Positions 33,695 to 42,862 of a stretch of 64,000 bases of DNA are shown piece after piece. Positions within the stretch are counted from its first letter, which is position 1; each line of letters starts with the position of its first letter. The DNA is from Mariniplasma anaerobium (GTDB taxonomy: Bacteria; Bacillota_I; Bacilli_A; Acholeplasmatales; Acholeplasmataceae): the NCBI RefSeq assembly GCF_016865445.1, contig NZ_AP024412.1:620001-684000 (forward strand), given 5' to 3'. Below the pieces are notes generated by a model, which worked only from the letters and a program-made list of their open reading frames with translations, had not been told where the DNA came from and ran no database searches. The translations under genes and the position numbers were made by a program.

Positions 33695-35785
33695 ATGAAG
33701 ATATTACTTAAAATAGTAGGTGTTTTTGTAATTGCTTTTTTACTAATTAGTTGTGATAAACCAATAGAAGAACCAGAGATTGTAGAGCATACAATTTCTT
33801 TTGTTGTACCTGAAGGAATTGAAGCTTTAGATGATATAGAAGTTGAATCAGGAAAAACAATAGAGCTACCTGAATTAACAGATATAGGCGAGTATCAATG
33901 GTATGAAGATTCTGCTTTAAGCATAGTTTTTGATGAAGAAGCACTGATAACTAAAGATATGACTTTGTATCTTGTGGGACAATCTTATGATACAATCACT
34001 TATTACATTAAAAATTTTGGTTATGTATATGATATCTATGATGAAAAAACTAATATTTATAATCCAAATGGTGTTACACATCCAGCACCAGAAATAGAAG
34101 GATATACATTCATCGGATGGTATTTAAATGAAGATTATTCATCACCAGTAGAAGACTCTCTCTTTATCACTAGTGCAAGTTCTGAAAACTTTTCACTTTA
34201 TGGAAAATATGAGGTAAACACATATCATATGACATTTGTATTGAATGGTCAATCTTATATTGAATATGATATAGTCTATGATGAATTGATTACTTTAGGA
34301 AGACCACAAGTCAAAAATGGACAAACATTTAGTGGGTGGTTTCTTGATGAAGCATTAACCCTAACATTTAATGACCTTCATATGCCAGGTAAAGATTTAG
34401 TTTTATATGGATCACTTTTATTAGATACTGAGTTTAGTTCATATACATCTATTGAGATTATAAAAAATATGGCTTCATATGGTGAAGTTATAGAATTCAC
34501 AGGTATCGTAACAGCCACATTTAGAGGAGAAACATATTTATCCGATGGAATTGAAGCAATAGTATTTGATACTGATGCTGATTTTGAGATTGGAGATAAG
34601 ATTAGAGTTGTAGGAACTTTCCGACCTACGGGTCTTTCTATAGCCATAACAGAAGTTATAGAAACAGAAGTTATACAAACTGGTTTAGAAAATCCTTTTG
34701 ATGTAAGTGAATCTACCATTAAGGATTTAATTGATAATTATTTTGCAGATATAGATCAATTAGGACAAAAATTTATTATAAGCGGTGAGTTTCAATTTAT
34801 TGATGGTAACTATATGGGTATATATGATGAGTTTGGCAATTATCTTGTTATCATAATTGAAAATTTAATTGATTCATTTGAATTAAGAAATTATGCAGAT
34901 AAGACGGTAACATTGGAAGTTATTTTACTTGGTTATCTGTATAGAGGACTTAATATAGGTTATAGTGGATTACTTGACGACATTACAATCATTGAAGATA
35001 AAGATGATCAATTGAGTTTATCTGAAGATATTTTATGGATTAGAGAGTTTATGCCAATGGGTGTTTACTATAAAGTAGACATTCCTTCATATGCATTTAA
35101 CGGATCAAAAGTTTCTAATATTGAATGGTCTCATCCTCAGTATTTTAATGATTATAATTATTTTGTTGAAGAACCTGAAAATGGCTTCAATTTTACATTA
35201 TCACTTACTTTGACTAAGGGAGATTATAGTGAAGATATAGAACTTTCATTTATCTATGTATATCCTTGTTTAATATCAGATATTATAAATTTAGAGACGT
35301 CAAGGGTTATTACAATCAATGGATTTATTTATAGTATTAATGATGATGGTTTTTATTTACATAGTTTGTATGATGGTGTTTACATATTCGTTAACAATAA
35401 AGATGCTTTAGAAGATTATGGTATTGGTGACTCTATTAGTATTACCGGAAACTGGGATGATAATGAGTTAGATGCTTATGAAATTAGAGAGTTTGTTAAC
35501 TATATAACCTATGTACCTTATATGATAAAGGAATTATCAAATGAATTTCGTTTAGAAATTGAACAACACCCATTTTCTTCAGCTATCTATGTAGGATATT
35601 TCAATGTAATCTATGATGATATATCAAATGAGATTGAATTGCAATCATTTGAAACTTTAAGTATATATATAGAAGCAATTTCATTCATTGATATTGATTT
35701 TTTAAAAGAATTTAATAATTCGACTATAGAATTACGGTTTGTTGTTAATTTGGATGATGAAATTATATTTATAGGATTTGAATAA
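33695..35785 (+). CDS. Lipoprotein with InlB-like repeats
   Basis: A 696-residue lipoprotein. The signal is KILLKIVGVFVIAFL, followed by the lipobox LISC at about 20-23. Residues 30-250 hold three Listeria-Bacteroides (InlB B) repeats, recognised by G-Y/Q-x-F-x-G-W-Y/F (GYTFIGWYLNEDYSSP, GQTFSGWFLDEALTLTF) and L-x-L-Y-G/V. Residues about 250-330 resemble an OB-fold (GEVIEFTGIVTATF ... IGDKIRVVGTF), and a similar section follows at 540-620 (ITINGFIYSINDDGFYL ... YGIGDSISITGNW). These OB-like repeats occur in surface nuclease-like proteins of Acholeplasma relatives, but no catalytic site is visible. It probably binds polymers outside the cell. Confidence 0.8.
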   Translation: MKILLKIVGVFVIAFLLISCDKPIEEPEIVEHTISFVVPEGIEALDDIEVESGKTIELPELTDIGEYQWYEDSALSIVFDEEALITKDMTLYLVGQSYDTITYYIKNFGYVYDIYDEKTNIYNPNGVTHPAPEIEGYTFIGWYLNEDYSSPVEDSLFITSASSENFSLYGKYEVNTYHMTFVLNGQSYIEYDIVYDELITLGRPQVKNGQTFSGWFLDEALTLTFNDLHMPGKDLVLYGSLLLDTEFSSYTSIEIIKNMASYGEVIEFTGIVTATFRGETYLSDGIEAIVFDTDADFEIGDKIRVVGTFRPTGLSIAITEVIETEVIQTGLENPFDVSESTIKDLIDNYFADIDQLGQKFIISGEFQFIDGNYMGIYDEFGNYLVIIIENLIDSFELRNYADKTVTLEVILLGYLYRGLNIGYSGLLDDITIIEDKDDQLSLSEDILWIREFMPMGVYYKVDIPSYAFNGSKVSNIEWSHPQYFNDYNYFVEEPENGFNFTLSLTLTKGDYSEDIELSFIYVYPCLISDIINLETSRVITINGFIYSINDDGFYLHSLYDGVYIFVNNKDALEDYGIGDSISITGNWDDNELDAYEIREFVNYITYVPYMIKELSNEFRLEIEQHPFSSAIYVGYFNVIYDDISNEIELQSFETLSIYIEAISFIDIDFLKEFNNSTIELRFVVNLDDEIIFIGFE

Positions 35786-35869
35786 ATAAAGATTTTGACT
35801 ATTTGAGATAAAAAAATAAGAATTAAACATAGGATTAAAAGTTGATGATACAATAATAATAGATTATAC

Positions 35870-36514
35870 ATGGAGGATATTACAATTAATAAAATATATA
35901 TAACGCTAATGATATTAGCGATAACCTTAACTGGATGTAGTGCAACTGTTGATCAAGAAGAAGAGGTGATTGATTTTTCACAATTTCCTTATGAGACTTA
36001 CTTAAAAAATGATAATCCTGTTGTTACGATTACTGTAGAGGATTATGGAGATATGAAATTACAGCTTTTCCCTGATTTAGCAAAAAATACAGTAGATAAT
36101 TTTATAAAATATATTTATCAAGGATCTTATGAGGGTAGTACTTTTCATAGAATTATAGAAGACTTTATGATTCAAGGTGGTATCGTGTCTAATCCAAACT
36201 GTCAAATACAAGGCGAGTTTTCATCAAATGGTATTGCAAATGATTTATCACATCAACGTGGTGTTATATCCATGGCAAGAACATCTATAAAAAATAGTGC
36301 AACTAGTCAATTTTTTATAGTTCACAATGATAGTGTCTTTTTAGATGGTAGTTATGCTGGATTTGGTGGTTTAATAAGCGGGTTTGATATATTAGATCAA
36401 CTTGCTGGTGTTTCTACCAACTCAAGTGATGGCCCCTTAGATGATGTTGTGATTACCAGTATATCTATTGATTTAAAAGGATATGAAGCTGGCCAAGTAA
36501 GTTGTGCAAGTTAA
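35870..36514 (+). CDS. Cyclophilin-type peptidyl-prolyl isomerase lipoprotein
   Basis: A lipoprotein (lipobox LTGC) with a cyclophilin domain that catalyses cis-trans proline isomerisation and helps fold exported proteins. STFHRIIEDFMIQGG is the active-site strand (R and F present). RGVISMARTS, SATSQFFIVHND and LDGSYAGFGGLISGFDILD are the later motifs. The start is uncertain. ATG 35870 has no ribosome-binding site, while GGAGG at 35872-35876 lies 8 bases before ATT 35885, which would begin a clean signal (INKIYITLMILAITLTGC). An ATT start, as in infC, is possible. Confidence 0.88.
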   Translation: MEDITINKIYITLMILAITLTGCSATVDQEEEVIDFSQFPYETYLKNDNPVVTITVEDYGDMKLQLFPDLAKNTVDNFIKYIYQGSYEGSTFHRIIEDFMIQGGIVSNPNCQIQGEFSSNGIANDLSHQRGVISMARTSIKNSATSQFFIVHNDSVFLDGSYAGFGGLISGFDILDQLAGVSTNSSDGPLDDVVITSISIDLKGYEAGQVSCAS

Positions 36515-36523
36515 TCAATAAAC

Positions 36524-36547
36524 AAAAAAAGGGCAATGCCCTTTTTT
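36524..36547. terminator. Bidirectional terminator
   Basis: AAAAAAAGGGCA-AT-GCCCTTTTTT is symmetrical, so it serves both the cyclophilin gene and the converging minus-strand lipoprotein gene. Confidence 0.85.
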
Positions 36548-36568
36548 ATTTGAAAAATATATGGAGTA

Positions 36569-37273
36569 TCAGTCTTCAGTAAAGCCTTCATTGATTAAAT
36601 AGTCTTTTACTAAAGCAATCGTTTCTAAAGAAGTTTTTGGTGGATTGGTTGTTAAGGTCGTGATATTTAATTCTGAAAATGTTTTATTTTTAAAATCTAG
36701 ATCAATAACAACACTATAATTAAGTGATTCAAGCGTGAGTATACCAAACTCTACAACAGTAGTATCTAATACATCTTTAATGAAATTATCTTTTTGTAAT
36801 AAAAGATTTTCCATCGTGTCTTGATTAGTGAAATTAAAGTAGACATCTGTTGCAGTAAAGATATAACTATAACTATGAGTGATAGGATTAAAATAAACTG
36901 TAGATATTTGACTAATTTCAAGGATTTCATCAAAATCTATATAAATTTGTTTACTGATATCAAACATGTCTTCTATATCCAAAGTAGTATCGGAAATATC
37001 TTCAAATTTAAGGATATATATAAAGTACTCATCTCTGAAATTAGAATAGTCGACAAGCACACTTTGATCGAAAAAATCAAGTGATGCAGCAGATTCTATA
37101 ACCATTGTTTCAATTAAATGATTGCGAGTTGCTGTGTCACATGTATTAGACTCATTTTCTTCGATAAGGTTTTTGATGCAAATTTCAAGTTCTTTTTGTG
37201 TATCACTTAATTTTGTACACCCACTAAGTAATAAGGCAAAAAGTAAAATCATAATTGTTAGTGTTTTTTTCAT
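36569..37273 (-). CDS. Lipoprotein of unknown function
   Basis: A 234-residue lipoprotein: KKTLTIMILLFALLL, then lipobox LSGC. Two further cysteines lie in EICIKNLIEENESNTCD near residues 32-45 and could pair. The rest is acidic with alternating strands and no recognised domain. The ribosome-binding site GGAG precedes its ATG (minus strand). It shares a terminator region with the cyclophilin gene. Confidence 0.72.
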   Translation of the reverse strand: MKKTLTIMILLFALLLSGCTKLSDTQKELEICIKNLIEENESNTCDTATRNHLIETMVIESAASLDFFDQSVLVDYSNFRDEYFIYILKFEDISDTTLDIEDMFDISKQIYIDFDEILEISQISTVYFNPITHSYSYIFTATDVYFNFTNQDTMENLLLQKDNFIKDVLDTTVVEFGILTLESLNYSVVIDLDFKNKTFSELNITTLTTNPPKTSLETIALVKDYLINEGFTED

Positions 37274-37387
37274 AGTATATCTCCAAAATCCAGTATGTTT
37301 AACATTAGATTTAGTTTACTATGAATGTATAGAAAATACAATAAAATATTATTTTTTATTTATATACATATAAACTATAAATTCATA

Positions 37388-37416
37388 TTGACTTTTGATA
37401 TGTATGAGCGTAATAT
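37388..37416 (+). promoter_or_regulatory. Promoter of the SulP transporter gene
   Basis: TTGACT (37388-37393), a 17-base spacer and TAATAT (37411-37416), about 45 bases before ATG 37461. Confidence 0.6.
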
Positions 37417-37460
37417 TTAAGATGTTGCTATAAATTAAGAATATATTATTGGGGTTATTT

Positions 37461-39134
37461 ATGTCTAGATTAAAGCCTAAACTGTTTTCTGTGATGAAGA
37501 CATATACAAAGGCACAGTTTTTAAAAGATATCATTGCAGGAAGTATAGTAGCTATCATAGCGCTTCCTTTGTCTATTGCTTTAGCTATCGCTTCAGGCGC
37601 TTCTCCAGAATCAGGATTATATGCGGCAATTATAGGTGGATTTATTATTTCCTTTCTTGGTGGAAGTAGAGTTCAAATTGGTGGTCCAACTGGAGCATTT
37701 ATGGTCATCGTATTTGGAATTATTACCGAGTTTGGTATGGATGGATTGATTATTGCTATGATTATGGCAGGAATTATAATGATTTTTTTAGGGTTGCTTA
37801 AAATGGGAACTATGATCAAATTTATTCCTTACCCTATCATAACTGGATTTACAAGCGGAATAGCTTTTGTCATTTTCTCTTCACAAATTAATGATTTTTT
37901 AGGTCTTGGTATCTCTCAAGTCCCTTCAGATTTTATAGATAGATGGAAATCCTATGCTCTAAATTTTTTAAAAATTGATTTAATGACATTTTTGATTGGT
38001 GCACTTACACTGATTATTATTATATTTTGGCCAAAAGTTAGCAAGAAAATTCCTGGTACTTTAATAGCATTGATCATAGCTTCATTACTAGTTGGATTAT
38101 TTGATTTAAATGTTGCAACAATAGGAACTAAATTTGGAACACTTTCTTCAAGTTTTCCAAAGTTTCAAATGCCAACCATAACTTTTGATTTAATCAAGTT
38201 ACTTATAGCACCAGCATTTGTTATTGCATTTTTAGCCTCAGTTGAGTCGTTGTTATCTGCAGTTGTATCAGATGGTATGATTGGAAGTAAACATCAATCT
38301 AATATGGAATTGATTGCACAAGGTGCAGCAAATATTGGATCTGCATTTTTTGGAGGTATTCCAGTAACAGGTGCACTTGCTAGAACAGTAGCAAACATTA
38401 AAAATGGTGGTAGGACTCCAATTGCTGGCATTACACATTCTATTGTTCTATTAATCATATTAGTATCTTTAATGCCACTGGTACAACATGTACCATTGAC
38501 ATCTCTTGCGGCTATATTATTCATTGTTGCTTATAATATGAGTGAGTGGAGAGAGTTTAAAGGACTTTTAAAGTCACCAAAAAGTGATGTTGCGATTTTA
38601 TTAACAACTTTTGTTTTAACTATAACTGTTGATTTAGTTGTTGCACTAGAGATAGGTTTAGTAATGTCTATGTTCTTATTTATGAAGCGTATGAGTGATG
38701 TATCAGATATTTCAATTAAGAATTTAGATTTTACAGAAACAAATCATGCAGATGGTGAAAAAGCTTATACAAATGAATCCAAAAAGTATCCTTCATTAGA
38801 TGGTGTGAAAATGTATCAAATTAATGGTCCATTTTTCTTTGGAGCAGCATTTAAATATATTGAAGCAATTAATCAGCTTGATACAAAGATTGAATATCTT
38901 ATTATAGGCATGAAGCATGTTCCTGCTATAGATGCAACAGCACTTCATTCATTTCATATATCTTTACAAACATGTAAATCAAAACATATTACTGTTTTGA
39001 TTACTGGACTTAGATCGCAACCATATCAAACATTATTGAAAGCAAACATGATTGAAAAAATCGGAGAAGATCATATCTTTAAAACCATTGAAGAAGCTGT
39101 ACAAATGATAAAAAATAATAGGGAAACTAAATAA
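37461..39134 (+). CDS. SulP-family inorganic anion transporter with STAS domain
   Basis: A 557-residue SulP/SLC26 transporter. Its membrane part has KDIIAGSIVAIIALPLSIALAIASG (TM1-2 region), GGSRVQIGGPTGAFMV (the anion-site half-helix) and GGIPVTGALARTVANIKNGGRTP (the second conserved loop). A cytosolic STAS domain (about 440-550) contains MYQINGPFFFGAA and PAIDATALHSFH, where D-A-T-A replaces the D-S-S/T-G motif. Substrates in this family include sulfate, bicarbonate and other anions; the one here is unknown. Sulfate is attractive given the sulfur genes in the window, but the anaerobic setting equally allows bicarbonate. ATG 37461 is chosen over the upstream TTG. Confidence 0.9.
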   Translation: MSRLKPKLFSVMKTYTKAQFLKDIIAGSIVAIIALPLSIALAIASGASPESGLYAAIIGGFIISFLGGSRVQIGGPTGAFMVIVFGIITEFGMDGLIIAMIMAGIIMIFLGLLKMGTMIKFIPYPIITGFTSGIAFVIFSSQINDFLGLGISQVPSDFIDRWKSYALNFLKIDLMTFLIGALTLIIIIFWPKVSKKIPGTLIALIIASLLVGLFDLNVATIGTKFGTLSSSFPKFQMPTITFDLIKLLIAPAFVIAFLASVESLLSAVVSDGMIGSKHQSNMELIAQGAANIGSAFFGGIPVTGALARTVANIKNGGRTPIAGITHSIVLLIILVSLMPLVQHVPLTSLAAILFIVAYNMSEWREFKGLLKSPKSDVAILLTTFVLTITVDLVVALEIGLVMSMFLFMKRMSDVSDISIKNLDFTETNHADGEKAYTNESKKYPSLDGVKMYQINGPFFFGAAFKYIEAINQLDTKIEYLIIGMKHVPAIDATALHSFHISLQTCKSKHITVLITGLRSQPYQTLLKANMIEKIGEDHIFKTIEEAVQMIKNNRETK

Positions 39135-39142
39135 ATATTTTA

Positions 39143-39151
39143 TGATATAAT
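39143..39151 (+). promoter_or_regulatory. Extended -10 promoter (TGATATAAT)
   Basis: TGATATAAT lies 29 bases before ATG 39180. The ribosome-binding site AAGGGG follows. Confidence 0.5.
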
Positions 39152-39179
39152 GATATTAAATAATTAAAAGGGGATATTT

Positions 39180-39506
39180 ATGACAAGAAAAGTTACTTTA
39201 GAAAGAAAAAAGAGTTTTGTTGCATCAATTATGAAGGTCTATGTTTATGTACAAAGTGGTGAACCATATGATTTAAAATTAGATGGTGTACCATTAAGAT
39301 TAATCGATCCACCACTTAAAAATGGACAAAGCATTACATTTGACGTTCCAACTTATGATGCATATGTCTATGTTGTATTTGATAAACATTTTCCTAAAAA
39401 ATATAATGCTAAGTTTTTATTAAAAGCTGGCCAAGAGAGTGTTAAGCTTTATACAAAACCGCGATTAAATCCTTTTAAAGGAAATCCGTTTTCAATTTTT
39501 CAATAA
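39180..39506 (+). CDS. Conserved-looking small protein of unknown function
   Basis: A 108-residue protein with a basic start (TRKVTLERKKSFVASIMKVYVYV). A strand-rich middle follows: LDGVPLRLIDPPLKNGQSITFDVP, then AYVYVVFDKHFPKKYNAKFLL. The layout resembles small beta-sandwich proteins of the DUF2846 kind (V-T-x-x-R-x-x-S-x-x-G/A). No signal peptide is present. It has its own promoter and terminator. Function unknown. Confidence 0.65.
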   Translation: MTRKVTLERKKSFVASIMKVYVYVQSGEPYDLKLDGVPLRLIDPPLKNGQSITFDVPTYDAYVYVVFDKHFPKKYNAKFLLKAGQESVKLYTKPRLNPFKGNPFSIFQ

Positions 39507-39517
39507 ACCAACATCTA

Positions 39518-39549
39518 AACACCTTCCATTACAATGGAAAGTGTTTTTT
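39518..39549 (+). terminator. Intrinsic terminator
   Basis: AACACCTTCCATT pairs with AATGGAAAGTGTT (one mismatch), followed by TTTTT. Confidence 0.8.
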
Positions 39550-39577
39550 CATAAATTACACAAAAAAAATTTTACAC

Positions 39578-39606
39578 TTGACAATAGTTCGAATATGAAC
39601 TATAAT
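39578..39606 (+). promoter_or_regulatory. Consensus promoter of the MarR regulator
   Basis: TTGACA (39578-39583), exactly 17 bases, then TATAAT (39601-39606). It is the closest to consensus in the window. A palindromic operator lies between the two hexamers. Confidence 0.85.
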
Positions 39607-39622
39607 TAGTTTGAATTCGAAC
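39586..39622 (+). promoter_or_regulatory. Two palindromic operators over the MarR promoter
   Basis: AGTTCGAATATGAACT (39586-39601) fills the spacer, and GTTTGAATTCGAAC (39609-39622) covers the transcription start. Both are built on T-T-C/T-G-A-A. Binding of the MarR dimer would block RNA polymerase, so the gene is probably autorepressed. Confidence 0.7.
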
Positions 39623-39636
39623 CAAAGGAGGAAATT

Positions 39637-40098
39637 ATGGATCGTATAAATTTTAGAGTATTGGAAAAGTTTTCAAAAGATATTGAAAGAGGGTTTAGAC
39701 CAGAGGTTGGGCATAAAATCAATAGAAATGAAGTTGAGTTGTTATTTCTAGTTGATGAAAAACCAGATATGCCGTTTAAAGAATATGGGCACATACTTCA
39801 TCTAGAAAAAAGTTCATTTACGTATTTAGTTGATCTCTTAGAAGCTAAAGACTTAGCAATTAAATTAGATGATGAAATTGATAAGAGAAAAAAATCTATT
39901 GTGCTTACAGAAAAAGGCAAAAAAACTGTTGAAATGTTAGAAGTACAGCATCATGAATTTATGCAAAAAAGATTAAGTTTGTTTTCAAAAGAAGAATTTG
40001 AATCTTTAAAACAAGCAGTAGAGGTTATCGAATCTCTTGAAAAGAAATTACCAAGAGACCCAAAACATCCTAAACATAGAGATCATTACAATGATTAA
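39637..40098 (+). CDS. MarR-family transcriptional regulator
   Basis: A 153-residue winged-helix dimeric repressor. There is an N-terminal dimer helix, then the winged helix at about 45-105. It includes EYGHILHLEKSSFTYLVDLLEAKDLAI (recognition helix region) and the wing KLDDEIDKRKKSIVLTEKGKKTVE, with the conserved D-x-R-x-K/R-x-x-x-L-T-x-x-G. The C-terminal tail is basic and histidine-rich (PRDPKHPKHRDH). Ribosome-binding site AAAGGAGG is optimal. The converging MFS gene may or may not be its target. Confidence 0.9.
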   Translation: MDRINFRVLEKFSKDIERGFRPEVGHKINRNEVELLFLVDEKPDMPFKEYGHILHLEKSSFTYLVDLLEAKDLAIKLDDEIDKRKKSIVLTEKGKKTVEMLEVQHHEFMQKRLSLFSKEEFESLKQAVEVIESLEKKLPRDPKHPKHRDHYND

Positions 40099-40122
40099 GT
40101 GTTAAAAAGTGTGTAAAGATAT

Positions 40123-40159
40123 AAAAAAAGACTCAACTTATAAGTTGTGTCTTTTTTTC
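40123..40159. terminator. Bidirectional terminator
   Basis: AAAAAAAGAC-x-CAACTT-AT-AAGTTG-x-GTCTTTTTTT, between the converging marR-like and MFS genes. Confidence 0.85.
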
Positions 40160-40194
40160 TTATACTTGTATAGAATACAAGTATTCTCATGATT

Positions 40195-41463
40195 TTATTC
40201 AACTAATTGTTTTTTAGGTGTACCCATGAAAAAAGAAAGAATTAAAGTTATACTAGTAAAAATAACCATGCCTAATATCGCAATATTATAATTGCCAGTT
40301 AAATCAAAAGATATTCCAAATGGTAGTGGACCTAGTGCACTTCCAGCTACCATGAATATAGTAGCGGCACCACGAATACTACCTAAATATTTAAGACCAA
40401 AATAGTTTGGCCAAAGTATGTTAAGGGTAATATTTTGAACTGCAATTGCTAATCCGTAAAATAAAATAAACATAATAGCTTGTGAAACATTAGTAATTAG
40501 AAGCATGAGGATTACCATTGATAAAATCATCATGATTAGAGATGTAGATAAGATGCGCTTTACAGGTTGTTTATCAATAATTGGTTTTGCCATAAAAGGA
40601 ATAATAAAAGATGGGACAGCGATTAATCCTATAATCATTGCTGCTGTAGCATTATTGATGCCTCTTAAACCCATTAAATTGAAAAAATGAAATGTCATAC
40701 CTGTTGAAAACATAGCAGGTATCATTGATATAAGACCAGCAATCCAAAATTCTTTTGTTTTGAGGGCTTCTGATAAAGAAAAACTGTTTTTATTCATCTT
40801 TGTTAAGCTGCTTTGTACGCTTTGGCTATCTTCATCTTCCTGATTTTCCATGGGAATATTATGGTCTTCTGGTCTATTTGCTGCAAATATATAAACAGTT
40901 GGAATGAAAATAAAGAATAATATTAAACTCCAGATTCTCCATGCGTTTTCCCAACCTAATTGAGTGATTAACCATAGATTAAATGAAGGAATTAATAATG
41001 CTCCTAATAATCCACCAATAGCTGAAAGACTAATTGCTAGTGTTCTATTTTTTTCAAACCATTTAGGTGTCAATGTGTTAGGTAATAATGTTAGAGATCC
41101 TTGTCCAAAATATCTTAACAAGAAAAAACTTATAAAAATCATAACAATATTGGAAGTAAAACTACTAAAAAAAGCCGATAAAGCTAACATAGCTCCGGCT
41201 ATCATAATCATTTTTCTTGCTCCATACTTATCTGTTGCTCTACCCATAAAAATGATTAAAGCACCACTTAGAATAGTAGCAATACTATAAGTAGATGAGA
41301 TAAGTGTAGAAGAATAAGAAAAAACATTTTCATATTCATTTACAAATACACTAATGGAGTATGTTTGACCAGGTGAACTCATAAAGAAAGTAAGATTACT
41401 GATGAGAACAATCACCCATCCATAATAAAACTTATTATTTATTTTTTTAATGACTTTTTCCAT
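40195..41463 (-). CDS. MFS transporter, monocarboxylate/oxalate-formate-like
   Basis: A 422-residue major facilitator with 12 hydrophobic segments. FYYGWVIVLISNLTFFMSSPG is the opening typical of the oxalate/formate and monocarboxylate-type antiporters. GRATDKYGARKMIMIAG is the loop 2-3 signature (G-x-x-x-D-x-x-G-x-R). A charged central loop (NQEDEDSQSVQSSLTKMNKN) divides the two halves. The substrate is unknown; small organic acids are the usual guess. AGGAGG precedes its ATG. Induction by the neighbouring MarR protein is possible, but no matching operator is seen before this gene. Confidence 0.82.
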   Translation of the reverse strand: MEKVIKKINNKFYYGWVIVLISNLTFFMSSPGQTYSISVFVNEYENVFSYSSTLISSTYSIATILSGALIIFMGRATDKYGARKMIMIAGAMLALSAFFSSFTSNIVMIFISFFLLRYFGQGSLTLLPNTLTPKWFEKNRTLAISLSAIGGLLGALLIPSFNLWLITQLGWENAWRIWSLILFFIFIPTVYIFAANRPEDHNIPMENQEDEDSQSVQSSLTKMNKNSFSLSEALKTKEFWIAGLISMIPAMFSTGMTFHFFNLMGLRGINNATAAMIIGLIAVPSFIIPFMAKPIIDKQPVKRILSTSLIMMILSMVILMLLITNVSQAIMFILFYGLAIAVQNITLNILWPNYFGLKYLGSIRGAATIFMVAGSALGPLPFGISFDLTGNYNIAILGMVIFTSITLILSFFMGTPKKQLVE

Positions 41464-41606
41464 AAAAAGTCCTCCTACAAGTCATTATTATATCATAGAG
41501 TTAGATGAAAATGGCAATCAAATGTTTCATCAAGATAGAAAATGATTTAAAAATGCAGATAAGCCATTTTCTTCATTCATATTTTTGATTTTTCTTGTCA
41601 ATATTG

Positions 41607-41612
41607 TATAAT
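41607..41612 (+). promoter_or_regulatory. -10 promoter element before the C39-like lipoprotein
   Basis: TTGATT (41585-41590), a 16-base spacer and TATAAT (41607-41612), 22 bases before ATG 41634. Confidence 0.45.
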
Positions 41613-41633
41613 TGAATAACAAGGGGTGAGCTT

Positions 41634-42806
41634 ATGAGAAAAGTGCTATTTGTGTTATTGCTTTTTGCTTTCATAGTATCTATAAATGGTTGTCTTGATC
41701 AAGACAGAGCATATATAGATAACCAAGACTCAGAAGAAAATATAGAAGATCCTAAAGATGAAGAAGGTGAAGATATTATGGATAACACTTGTCAAGCTAG
41801 TGAGTTAGTTTCAATAAACCAAACACATACACTTAATGCAGATGAACTTTGGAGTCATAGCATGGTTTGTGATAATTTAAAATTAGAAAATTCAATGATT
41901 AAATTAGATGATAATAACTTCCAAGGCATATTAGAAACTAGTGATTTTCATGTTGAATCTTTTGCTGAACTAGTTCCTACGTGGAATGTAGTTCTTGATG
42001 AGAAATCAACAGTAACAATATTCGTAGCTATTGGCAATCATACTGGTTACTCAGATTATTATGCAATGGCTTTATGGAGAAAGACTTATAAAACATCTTT
42101 AGAAGATCAAGTAGATCAATATGGCAGAAAAACAATTGATACAATAACACCTAAATTAATAGATATAAATCGAATTAAATTTAAAGTTATTTTTGCTAAA
42201 AGTGATACAGATGCTACAGCTTTAAAAAATATAAGTATCACAACTATTCCTAAACAAAGTGAGAATCATTATGATTTTAGTATTTTACAAGAAAAATCTA
42301 TTTTATTAGAACCAAGACAGCAATTAAGTGTTCCAGCTATTGGAAATCTAATCTGCTCACCAACATCGTTGTCTATGGTATTAAATTACTACAATCATAG
42401 TGAGTCACAATCATTGGTTTCCAGTTATGTATTTGATCAAGGTGCACAAATTTATGGGAACTGGAGTTTTAATGCAAGTTATGCAGGTGGATTTGATGAT
42501 TTATATGCACGTGTACAATATGCAAATGATTTATCAACACTAAGCTCATATATAAATAATGACCAGCCACTTGTATTATCCATAAGAACTCAAACTAAAG
42601 AAGAACTAGAAGGTAGTATTATGGCATATCCATCTGGACATTTACTTGTTTTAACGGGCTTCAAACTTATTGATGACACTTGGTATGCTTTAGTAAGTGA
42701 TCCTGCTGAATATGAAGATTCGAAAGTTAATAGAGAGTATAATCTTCAAGATTTATTAGATGCTTGGCGTGGCTATATATATGTAGTGCAAACTACACCA
42801 TTTTAA
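41634..42806 (+). CDS. Lipoprotein with C39-like cysteine peptidase domain
   Basis: A 390-residue lipoprotein: KVLFVLLLFAFIVSI, lipobox NGC, then a Glu/Asp-rich linker. The C-terminal 160 residues look like a peptidase C39-like fold. The cysteine lies in NLICSPTSLSMVLNYY (C about 242), in the position of the family's Q-x-x-x-x-C-G-P-x-S. The histidine is in SGHLLVLTGF (about 331), and VSDPAEYED supplies the downstream D-P. The usual Gly after Cys is Ser. It is anchored outside and may process a peptide or a cell-surface protein. The beta-rich part at about 50-220 is unassigned. Confidence 0.78.
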   Translation: MRKVLFVLLLFAFIVSINGCLDQDRAYIDNQDSEENIEDPKDEEGEDIMDNTCQASELVSINQTHTLNADELWSHSMVCDNLKLENSMIKLDDNNFQGILETSDFHVESFAELVPTWNVVLDEKSTVTIFVAIGNHTGYSDYYAMALWRKTYKTSLEDQVDQYGRKTIDTITPKLIDINRIKFKVIFAKSDTDATALKNISITTIPKQSENHYDFSILQEKSILLEPRQQLSVPAIGNLICSPTSLSMVLNYYNHSESQSLVSSYVFDQGAQIYGNWSFNASYAGGFDDLYARVQYANDLSTLSSYINNDQPLVLSIRTQTKEELEGSIMAYPSGHLLVLTGFKLIDDTWYALVSDPAEYEDSKVNREYNLQDLLDAWRGYIYVVQTTPF

Positions 42807-42862
42807 ATCATCTTGTGATAAAATAATAAATAGAAGGTTTATAAACAAAAGGAGTTTATCAT

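Noticed and set aside
37122-37373. An 83-residue plus-strand frame
   Set aside because: It is antisense to the start of the minus-strand lipoprotein and its upstream region, and lacks a ribosome-binding site.
39637-41463. MarR directly repressing the neighbouring MFS gene
   Set aside because: The genes converge, and no TTCGAA-type palindrome is seen before the MFS start near 41463-41600, so a direct link is not supported.
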